From assembly GCA_031272035.1 (NCBI GenBank), contig JAISUO010000021.1, positions 1 to 45,972 of the forward strand: 45,972 nucleotides of DNA, read 5' to 3'. The DNA comes from Synergistaceae bacterium (lineage in GTDB: Bacteria > Synergistota > Synergistia > Synergistales > Aminobacteriaceae). Below the pieces are notes generated by a model, which was not told where the DNA came from, made no database searches, and saw only the letters and a program-made list of their open reading frames with translations. The translations under genes and the position numbers were made by a program. The first letter of the stretch is position 1; every line of letters starts with the position of its first letter. This document shows positions 29,949 to 36,675 of this stretch, one piece after another.

Positions 29949-32060
29949 TCAGTGAAAAAGTGGAACGTCCTTCCGGTCTGACCGGGGCGGAACAACTCTG
30001 AGCGTCACGGGAGCGGTTTCTCCGGAACGCATCAAAAATTCTCCCGTCTTCAGGTGAGGAATCGTCCCGGAAGGCCCTCCCCACCCCTGGACCCTGGCTT
30101 CTATCTTCGACAGGATTCGGGGAACTCCGGCCCGGCCCAGAAAAAAAGTGCCGACCTTCATGGAGAGGAACGCGTCCACGTCGTCTGGACGCCGGGAGGA
30201 GAAAAGAATCCCCAGCCCCAGCCGCTTCGCCCGCTCCATCAGAAGGGACAGACCGTCGCCGTCCATCGGGGTCCCTCCTGAAAAAGCAAAGCCGTAAGCG
30301 TCGTCTATAGCCAGCAGCACTTTCAGGCGAGCCGGAGAAACGTTGTCCCCCGACAGGGGAAAAGGCATCAAAGAGGTCAACAGGGATTTCAGCAATCGAT
30401 CGGCCAGCGTTTTCTTTTCTCCGGGCAGCAGTCCGCCGAAATTCACGGCGAAAATACGCGCTTTTCCCTCAAGCACCCTTTCCATCTCGGAGGCGAGGTC
30501 CGTCTCCTGAGGGCCTGACAAATCCAAAGAGACGACCGGCTCTCCGGCGGGACGGGAACCTGCCGATTCCTCCAGCAGAACGGAGGGGATTCCAAAGGCC
30601 ACGCTTTCTTCAAGAATCCGGCGCAGGAGCGTCGTCTTCCCGGCTCCGCCGTCCGCGAGAAGAACCCCATGGAGGCGAAGGTCCTGCACAGGCAGAACCA
30701 CAGGGGCAATTTGTCCGGGCATGCTGCTGGAATAGCCCAAAACGATTTCCTCCCGTCGGGGTTCCACCTCGATGATCTCGTCAAAATGGAGAGCCGCCGC
30801 AGGCCGCCCCTCCGAATGAGGCTCAGGGGAGAAAAAACCCGCCGAAGAAAAATCCTCGAAGGAAGCAAGCTCGGTCACCTCGCCGCGCCTCAAACACTGA
30901 TCCCGATGACGGGCACAGAGCGTCAAAAGTTCCCGCGGGGACAGAGAGCAGCCGATGAAGGCCTCCGGTCTGAAGGGCCACACCGACCAGGGCGCGGAAA
31001 AACCTTCCCGGTGAAAAGTCTCGTCGAGACGGCTGGCGATCAACATCTGCGCCACCATCGCATCGGAGAGAGGATTCAACGTTTCCCGATCGGAAAAGCA
31101 GTCAGGGGTATTCTCCCCGTCCGGCCGAAAATCCTCCGGCGCGGACACAATCGCGAAGACCCCCTCCACATCGCCGACGACACGGGCCAGTTCCTTCCGC
31201 AGCTCTCCCGCCGCGGACAAACCGCTCTTCATGACCTCGTCCGTCTGATCCACCGCCAGAAGCACAGGGCCCCGTAAGGTCAGGAGCTGGATCAGAGCGG
31301 CGAAAAGTTCGCGGAAATCTCTTTGACATTCTCTCAAAGAAAGGTGTTTTCTTTCCGGAACGCTCCACTCCGAGGTATTCTGTCCCGGGCCTTCCGCCGT
31401 CGCCTTTCCGTCGTTTTTCTCCTCGTCCTTCCGCAACCACCTCCAGGCCAGGTCGGAGCGTTCGTCGGAGCAGTTCAGGGCGAAGAGCGCCAGCAAAAGC
31501 CCCCGCAGGCCGCCGGGCAAAACGCGGCGCTCCTTTTTGAGCTCTCCGCAGATTTTGCTCACGTCCCGCTCAAGCCACTCCGACCCGCTGCTTTCGAGAA
31601 GACGGAGGTAGGCGCGGCACGCTTCCTCTTCTTTTCCCAAAAAGCTCAGGAGCTTGAGAAGCAGAAGCCGATACTGCGGTTCTCCCCGAGGGCCCGCTCT
31701 GCGCAGAGAATCCAGAGTCCCTTCCAGCAGCATCCGCCCCGCGCCCGCACCGTCCGTCGGCCTCAGGTTCCGAAGGTCGATCCAGAGAAATGACGCGCCG
31801 TGAAATTCCGGTCTTCTGAAAATTTCCTCCCGGAGGCTTCCCAGCAGGTGCGTCCTGCCCGACCCGGAGGCTCCTAAAAGAAGGCAGGCCAACGACGATG
31901 CGCCGGCCTGCAGTTTCGACAGACGTGAGAGCAGCCGATCCCGTACGTCGCGATGAAGCGCCTCGACGTGAAAGAAAGGCAAACTCCATACTTCATTCAC
32001 CCGGGTTGTGGAGTCGAAGTTGACTGACGCCAGGATGTCCGGTTCACGGGTGTTTTTCAC
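29949..32060 (-). CDS. Double P-loop ATPase: AAA/STAND-like plus HerA-like domains
   Basis: A 703-residue protein with two nucleotide-binding domains, not recognised as a named family. Domain 1 (about residues 35-400) has Walker A LLLGASGSGRTHLL and Walker B PVLLAVDQTDEV, with a variable polar insertion in between. Domain 2 (about 440-690) has LGYSSSMPGQIAPVVLPVQD, Walker A LLADGGAGKTTLL, Walker B LLAIDDAYGF, and RAKRLGLGILFSSRRPDDVD. That layout is like HerA/FtsK-type pumps. The start is GTG 32060 with only a weak ribosome site, 20 bases after a transporter gene. DNA or protein translocation is possible, including a defence role. No nuclease, methylase or secretion partner is adjacent. Confidence 0.72.
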   Translation of the reverse strand: MKNTREPDILASVNFDSTTRVNEVWSLPFFHVEALHRDVRDRLLSRLSKLQAGASSLACLLLGASGSGRTHLLGSLREEIFRRPEFHGASFLWIDLRNLRPTDGAGAGRMLLEGTLDSLRRAGPRGEPQYRLLLLKLLSFLGKEEEACRAYLRLLESSGSEWLERDVSKICGELKKERRVLPGGLRGLLLALFALNCSDERSDLAWRWLRKDEEKNDGKATAEGPGQNTSEWSVPERKHLSLRECQRDFRELFAALIQLLTLRGPVLLAVDQTDEVMKSGLSAAGELRKELARVVGDVEGVFAIVSAPEDFRPDGENTPDCFSDRETLNPLSDAMVAQMLIASRLDETFHREGFSAPWSVWPFRPEAFIGCSLSPRELLTLCARHRDQCLRRGEVTELASFEDFSSAGFFSPEPHSEGRPAAALHFDEIIEVEPRREEIVLGYSSSMPGQIAPVVLPVQDLRLHGVLLADGGAGKTTLLRRILEESVAFGIPSVLLEESAGSRPAGEPVVSLDLSGPQETDLASEMERVLEGKARIFAVNFGGLLPGEKKTLADRLLKSLLTSLMPFPLSGDNVSPARLKVLLAIDDAYGFAFSGGTPMDGDGLSLLMERAKRLGLGILFSSRRPDDVDAFLSMKVGTFFLGRAGVPRILSKIEARVQGWGGPSGTIPHLKTGEFLMRSGETAPVTLRVVPPRSDRKDVPLFH

Positions 32061-32080
32061 GGGTCAATTCTCACGAACCG

Positions 32081-33328
32081 CTATGATTTTTTCGCGTCGA
32101 AGGTTCCTTTGTCCAGCGTTTTGAGCACGGAGGCCGTCGTCACCATTCCCACCGTATCGCCCGTGACGTTCAGCATGGTGTTGGGCATGTCGATCAGCCT
32201 GTAAATGCCCGCAACCCAGGGGACGATGGTCAGGGGCAGCCCCATGCTCTGCATCATAATGGCCGACATCATGATGCCGCCGCCGGGAACGCCGGCAACT
32301 CCGGCCGCCATGATAATTCCCAAAAGACAGATGATCGCCAGCTGCGCCGGTCCAAAGTGAATGCCGTAGATCTGAGCCGCGAAAATAGCGTAGATGGGCA
32401 TCTCCGCGCAGCAGGCCTGCATGTTGATGGTCGCAGCGGGAGGCGCCAGAAGGTTGACAATATCCTCAGGCACGCCGGCGCGCTCTTTGGTGCATTTCAT
32501 GGTGAGCGGCAGGGTCGCGCTGGAGCTGCAGGTGGAAAACGCCAGCACCATCGCGGGATAAATATTGATGTAATGCTGCAGAGGACTGACCTTCGCGAAG
32601 ACCTTCAGCAAAATCGGGAAGACAATGAGAATCAGCGTCGCATAGGCCACATACTGGGTGAGCAGCATCTTGCCGAGCCCCGTGAGCACCTCGTGCCCCA
32701 GCGTGCCGGTCACATCCGCCATCAGACAGAAGACGCCGATGGGGGCGAATCCCATAACGATCTCGACGATCCGGCTGATCAGCGTGTTGGCGTACTCGAA
32801 AAAGCGGGCCAGAGTACCGCGGATTTCGTCGTTCTTCTTCAGCGTCGCGATGGCGATGCCCACAAAGAGGGCGAACACGATGACCTGCAGGATGTTGAAC
32901 TGGGCGAACGAGGCGCTCACGTTGTCGGGGAACCACTTCACGAGGCTGTCGACGATGCTGACGCCCTCCGTGCTGTACAGCCCCTCCTCAGTGAGCTTGA
33001 TCCCAACGCCGGGCTGGATGATATAGGCCCAGACAATCCCGCAGAGCGCGGCCAGGCCGGAGGCGAACAGCCAGAACATCAGGAAGGTTCCCCCCACCTT
33101 CTTCAGTTTCTGCAAATCGGCGACGCTGGCCACTCCGGAAACGATGGAAAAGAACACCAGCGGCATGATCGTCATCTTCAGAAGGCGAATGAAGATGGTC
33201 CCCAGCGGCGTCGTCACCTGTCCCCACACCTCGTAGCTCCCCTTGAACACATACCCAAGAGCCGCGCCGATCACCATCATGATCAATATTTTTGTAGCCA
33301 GCCCCAATTTCTTTTTACCCTCTGCCAT
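32081..33328 (-). CDS. Dicarboxylate/amino-acid:cation symporter family (atypical binding site)
   Basis: A 415-residue GltP-like transporter with eight helices and two re-entrant loops. HP1 has the serine-rich STCSSSATLPLT, HP2 is GVPGGGIMMSAIMM. Two key motifs are changed. In TM7, NMDGT is NMQAC (residues equivalent to Asp312 and Thr314 of GltPh altered). In TM8, D-x-x-R-TMVNVTGD is DMPNTMLNVTGD, so the Arg that holds the substrate side-chain carboxylate is Asn. Aspartate or glutamate is therefore an unlikely substrate; a neutral amino acid or another acid is more probable. ATG 33328 has AAAGGAGG upstream. It lies between an MBL gene and the double-ATPase gene on the same strand. Confidence 0.9.
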   Translation of the reverse strand: MAEGKKKLGLATKILIMMVIGAALGYVFKGSYEVWGQVTTPLGTIFIRLLKMTIMPLVFFSIVSGVASVADLQKLKKVGGTFLMFWLFASGLAALCGIVWAYIIQPGVGIKLTEEGLYSTEGVSIVDSLVKWFPDNVSASFAQFNILQVIVFALFVGIAIATLKKNDEIRGTLARFFEYANTLISRIVEIVMGFAPIGVFCLMADVTGTLGHEVLTGLGKMLLTQYVAYATLILIVFPILLKVFAKVSPLQHYINIYPAMVLAFSTCSSSATLPLTMKCTKERAGVPEDIVNLLAPPAATINMQACCAEMPIYAIFAAQIYGIHFGPAQLAIICLLGIIMAAGVAGVPGGGIMMSAIMMQSMGLPLTIVPWVAGIYRLIDMPNTMLNVTGDTVGMVTTASVLKTLDKGTFDAKKS

Positions 33329-33375
33329 AAAAACAACCTCCTTTGGTGAATAAAATTTTGTATTAATTTATTGTC

Positions 33376-34233
33376 TCATGCTCCCGCGTACCGATACCCC
33401 GTGGACAGGGGAAACAACCGGTCTCCGAGGAGGGTCTTCAGCCGCTCATAGGGTTCCGCCCCAGTGCAGTGTCCCGTGTGAAATCGCGCGCCGGTCTCCA
33501 GAAGGTAACGCCCGATGGCGTCGAGGGTATCGGGATCTTCTCCCTCGCCGGTCAGGGGATTGCTCAGGTGGAACCCGCCGATGACCTCATCCGGAAAGGC
33601 CCCCCGAATCTCCCGAAAACGCTCCAGAATGTTGACGATTCCGGCGTGAGCGCAGCCCGTGAAAAGGTATGTCTTTCCATTTTCTTCCAGTATCAGGTTC
33701 TGTTCGTGGGAAAAACAGTCGGGGCTGAAGGCGTCGGCTTCGAAGTCGTCGGATTTGGAGGAATCCTTCGTCTTTTCGTAAAGGCAGTCGTTGACCCTGG
33801 GGTTCCACTTCGTTCCGTGGACGTCGGAGAACAGTTCGAGCCCTTTGCCGATTTTCAGGTGACGGTCGGCGAAAACGAGGCGGCTTTCTCCCGCGAAATC
33901 CTGGTTCAGCCCCGCGTACTCCATGACCCCGCTGGTCCGGAGGACGCAGTAGTGTCCAAAAGCGCCGCGGCTCACGTAAACCGGAGCCGACGGATTGATT
34001 TCCAGAAACGCGCCGAGCCCTCCGCCGTGGTCGGAATGACCATGAGAGACGATCGCCAGTTCCGCCTTCGACACGTCCAGCCCCAGTTTCTCCGCGTTTT
34101 TCGCGAAAAGCCCGCTTCCTCCCATGTCAAACAGAAGGGCGCGCCCACAGGTTTCGATGTACAGGGAAAGTCCGTGTTCCCACTCCAGGTCTTCCGAAAT
34201 GGACGTATTTTCAACCAAAACGGTTACGATCAT
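33376..34233 (-). CDS. MBL-fold hydrolase, dihydropterin-phosphate-synthase-like group
   Basis: A 285-residue metallo-beta-lactamase-fold protein with a complete metal motif, SHGHSDHGGGL, plus FTGCAHAGIVNI and IGGFHLSNPL. HTGHCTGAEPYERL is the usual C-terminal motif of the group annotated as ribofuranosylaminobenzene 5'-phosphate synthase-like. Members are widespread in anaerobes and their substrates are mostly unknown. The likely start is ATG 34233, and GTATAAT (34277-34271, minus) is a candidate -10. It precedes the symporter gene by 47 bases and may share its transcript. Confidence 0.85.
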   Translation of the reverse strand: MIVTVLVENTSISEDLEWEHGLSLYIETCGRALLFDMGGSGLFAKNAEKLGLDVSKAELAIVSHGHSDHGGGLGAFLEINPSAPVYVSRGAFGHYCVLRTSGVMEYAGLNQDFAGESRLVFADRHLKIGKGLELFSDVHGTKWNPRVNDCLYEKTKDSSKSDDFEADAFSPDCFSHEQNLILEENGKTYLFTGCAHAGIVNILERFREIRGAFPDEVIGGFHLSNPLTGEGEDPDTLDAIGRYLLETGARFHTGHCTGAEPYERLKTLLGDRLFPLSTGYRYAGA

Positions 34234-34369
34234 TATTTTTGCCCCTCAATTTTATTCAACTCTGTAAAAAATTATACACCTGAGACGCTCCACAAAAGAA
34301 CCCGACGGGCAGAAGCGACGGAATGATTACCTGCTCAAACTTCGCACAGGCAGCAAATGTGACAGAACC

Positions 34370-34398
34370 TTGACAATACGATAACGAACTGTGATAAA
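34370..34398 (+). promoter_or_regulatory. Promoter-like element facing the 3' end of the PIN module
   Basis: TTGACA (34370-34375) and GATAAA (34393-34398) are 17 bases apart. They point toward 34412-35078, whose genes are on the opposite strand, so a transcript would be antisense to them. No plus-strand gene lies in range. Confidence 0.3.
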
Positions 34399-34411
34399 CA
34401 GAGGGCTCTGG

Positions 34412-34600
34412 TTACGCTCTCACTCGGTTTGGCTTTCCGGCTTTCAGATTGTTGAGAATAGCCAACCCTTTCAAGTAGTCCTGACGCGCCTCTTTCTCGT
34501 AGGCTTCGTCGCCGATTTCAAGTCGGCGATAGTAGGCATAGTCGCGGATTTTGCGAATGTCTTCCAATGTGTAATCTTTGGAGATTTTAAGCGTCGTCAT
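34412..34600 (-). CDS. Small protein paired with the PIN-domain gene
   Basis: A 62-residue charged, mostly helical protein (KISKDYTLEDIRKIRDYAYY, then EIGDEAYEKEARQ). It matches no family I can name with certainty. It begins 14 bases before the PIN-domain stop, so translation is coupled. As the small partner of a PIN protein it is a plausible antitoxin, but the order (toxin first) is the reverse of usual vapBC, and no DNA-binding motif is obvious. Confidence 0.68.
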   Translation of the reverse strand: MTTLKISKDYTLEDIRKIRDYAYYRRLEIGDEAYEKEARQDYLKGLAILNNLKAGKPNRVRA

Positions 34601-35078
34601 CGTCAGACGCCTCCTTTTTGACGAGCATTGACGGCGGTATAATCAGTATCGGCTTCCGCATCAGGTCAAACGTCAGAAGCCGAATTCCCTCGTTGGTATC
34701 TACGTTTGCCAGGTGATTCATATTCCAGGTCAGCAGATAGTCACACTCGGCCGCGAGCGCGTGGGCGATGTGTCTGGCATCTTCAATACTTTTTGGCGGC
34801 AAAATCTTTCGTTGTATTATTCTGTCCGCGAGAGCGTAGACTTCGTCGGTCTTATCGAGGAGCGTGTATTCGATGTCGGAAATGTAACCGAACAGCGTCG
34901 CCGCTTTTTCGTGGTCACTCTTGCTAAGCTCACGGATCACGACCTCGGAGATGTACACATCGTACTTCTCAATATCGCGCCAGAATTGGCGCGTGTACTC
35001 AAATTCGCTCCTTTTCCCGGGTTGGTCCAAGTGGCTGATTGCGCTTGTGTCGAGATAGATTTTGAATTTACGGGGCAT
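34587..35078 (-). CDS. PIN-domain protein, VapC-like toxin candidate
   Basis: A 163-residue PIN-fold protein. Acidic active-site residues appear in order: Asp in KIYLDTSAISHLD, Glu in SEVVIRELSKSD, Asp in SIEDARHIAHALAAECD, and a final polar site in LLTWNMNHLAN. PIN toxins cleave RNA using Mg2+. A C-terminal extension (about residues 135-163) ends in an acidic DDDD stretch. ATG 35078 has GGAGGTGAC upstream. A 62-residue gene overlaps its 3' end. The length is slightly above the common 130-150. A toxin-antitoxin role is inferred from pairing and size. Confidence 0.8.
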   Translation of the reverse strand: MPRKFKIYLDTSAISHLDQPGKRSEFEYTRQFWRDIEKYDVYISEVVIRELSKSDHEKAATLFGYISDIEYTLLDKTDEVYALADRIIQRKILPPKSIEDARHIAHALAAECDYLLTWNMNHLANVDTNEGIRLLTFDLMRKPILIIPPSMLVKKEASDDDDA

Positions 35079-35111
35079 AATGTCACCTCCATTTCACTGA
35101 CCATTGTACTA

Positions 35112-35141
35112 CTTGTTTTTTCTTGTTTTTTCTCGTTTTCT
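35112..35141 (-). repeat. 10-bp tandem repeat upstream of the PIN gene
   Basis: CTTGTTTTTT is repeated perfectly (35112-35121 and 35122-35131), followed by a diverged CTCGTTTTCT copy, about 35 bases before the PIN start. Confidence 0.8.
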
Positions 35142-35224
35142 GTCTGACTTATGGGGAACATTATAAAAAAAGCCCTGACGTTTGCGGCGAACCCATTATG
35201 TTCACAAATTTGTAACAAATCGAT

Positions 35225-35259
35225 AACGCGGGTGTGACAACTTCAGGCCCGCGTTTTTA
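35225..35259 (+). terminator. Terminator-like hairpin in the VWA gene leader
   Basis: AACGCGGG (35225-35232) and CCCGCGTT (35248-35255) form a perfect 8-bp stem with a 15-base loop, followed by a T-run. No plus-strand gene lies upstream, and the VWA ribosome site begins 13 bases later. It may be an attenuator in that gene's leader. Overlapping palindromes ACAAATTTGT (35204-35213) and TTTGTAACAAA lie just before it. Confidence 0.6.
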
Positions 35260-35283
35260 TATTCTCTTTGTCAGGAGGTGACG

Positions 35284-35313
35284 TCAATGTCACGTAAATC
35301 AATATCACGTAAA
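35284..35313 (+). repeat. 15-bp tandem duplication over the VWA start codon
   Basis: TCAATGTCACGTAAA (35284-35298) is followed directly by TCAATATCACGTAAA (35299-35313). The first copy contains the ATG; in the second this triplet is ATA. The protein therefore starts with a repeated SRK(S/V)-like peptide. Confidence 0.9.
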
Positions 35314-36675
35314 GTTGAAGGAACATCGATCGTATTACTGGCTGTGGCGGTATTGCTGTTTGGAAGCGCCGGTTCGCTTTTCGCGGAAACTCCGGCCGTC
35401 GTCCTGGAGGTTGGCGCGGACACGCCGGTTGTCATGGCGCGTTCGGAGTCAGATTCAGAAAAAACCTCGATCGTGACCGTGAGAGCGCTCCTGCGTCCGG
35501 AGAAAAAAGGCTCCCGTTCCCGTCCGCCCCTTGCGGTGGCCGTCGTGATCGACAAGTCGGGGTCCATGGGGTCCGGCGGCAAGATGCGGAACGCGAAGCT
35601 GGGCGCTCTCGAAGCGCTGCGGCTGCTGGACGAAAGAGACAGGGCGGCTCTGGTGATCTATGACTCCTCCGCCAGAGTGCTCGTCCCTGCCAGACCGGCC
35701 GGGGATATGCGACGCTTCGAAAGAGCTCTGTCCCGCGTGCAGGCTGACGGCAACACGGCCCTTTGGAGCGGGGTCAGCCTCGGCATCGAAGAAATCGTCT
35801 CCCTGACGGAGGATGGCTATGTGCCCCGGATCGTCCTTCTGTCCGACGGGCTCGCCAACGTGGGCCCATCTTCTCCCAGGGACCTGGCTCGCCTCGGGCG
35901 CTCGGCCGCGGAGCAGGAGGTGACGATAACGACGATCGGTCTGGGCCTCGACTACGATGAGGATCTGATGACGGCGCTGGCATCCGAAAGCGGGGGCAAC
36001 GCCTATTTCGCAAAGGATCCGGCCTCTCTGGCCGACATTTTCAAACGCGACATGAAGGACGCCGTGGCGCTCACCGGGCGGCGGCTGAAGGTGACGTTTT
36101 CCTGCGAAGGCGGAACGAAACCCGTCAGACTCGTGGGACGCTCAGGCAGGACCAGCGGCGCTATAATAGAAACAGAAATCGAAAATTTGTATGGAAATGA
36201 AAAATATGCCCTGTTCGAACTGGAAATTCCAAAGGGCGAGGACGGCACGAGGTTCCGGGCGGGAACGATGAGCGTCGAGTACATCGATGCGGCAAGCGGC
36301 GCGCCCATTACCCTGAAGGCTCCTCTGGAAATCGCCTGTACAGCGAAAATGGAGGAAGTGGCGCAAAAGCGTGATTCGGATATTGCCTCTCAGGTCGAGA
36401 TGGCCAAAAACGCGGAAATACGCGATGAGGCCGTGAGGCTGGCGGATGCGGGACAGGCGCAGGCCGCGGCGGATTTGTTGAGGGAGAGGTCGCAGTATCT
36501 TTCCGAGATGGCCCCGACGGCCGCGGCCCCCGAGGCGATGCGGGAAGAAATATCGGATTTCGAAGGAATGGCGTTGTACATGACGGAGAACGGAACGATG
36601 TCGAACGAACAGCGCAAGGCGACTCGCAACAAGGCTTACAGAACGAAAAATCAGCAGTCGGGAGAAGATGATTAA
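35287..36675 (+). CDS. Secreted von Willebrand factor A (VWA) domain protein
   Basis: A 462-residue protein with an N-terminal signal sequence (about residues 1-33, ending LFAETPA) and a VWA domain at about residues 80-250. The MIDAS metal site is DKSGSMGSGGK, with the later parts ADGNTALWSG and LLSDGLANVG. A beta-rich region and a helical C-terminal segment with Ala/Glu-rich repeats follow. VWA proteins of this sort bind partner proteins in a metal-dependent way outside the membrane. ATG 35287 is nine bases after AGGAGG. Its end overlaps the sensor kinase gene by eight bases, so it probably serves as, or reports to, the input of that kinase. Confidence 0.87.
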   Translation: MSRKSISRKVEGTSIVLLAVAVLLFGSAGSLFAETPAVVLEVGADTPVVMARSESDSEKTSIVTVRALLRPEKKGSRSRPPLAVAVVIDKSGSMGSGGKMRNAKLGALEALRLLDERDRAALVIYDSSARVLVPARPAGDMRRFERALSRVQADGNTALWSGVSLGIEEIVSLTEDGYVPRIVLLSDGLANVGPSSPRDLARLGRSAAEQEVTITTIGLGLDYDEDLMTALASESGGNAYFAKDPASLADIFKRDMKDAVALTGRRLKVTFSCEGGTKPVRLVGRSGRTSGAIIETEIENLYGNEKYALFELEIPKGEDGTRFRAGTMSVEYIDAASGAPITLKAPLEIACTAKMEEVAQKRDSDIASQVEMAKNAEIRDEAVRLADAGQAQAAADLLRERSQYLSEMAPTAAAPEAMREEISDFEGMALYMTENGTMSNEQRKATRNKAYRTKNQQSGEDD

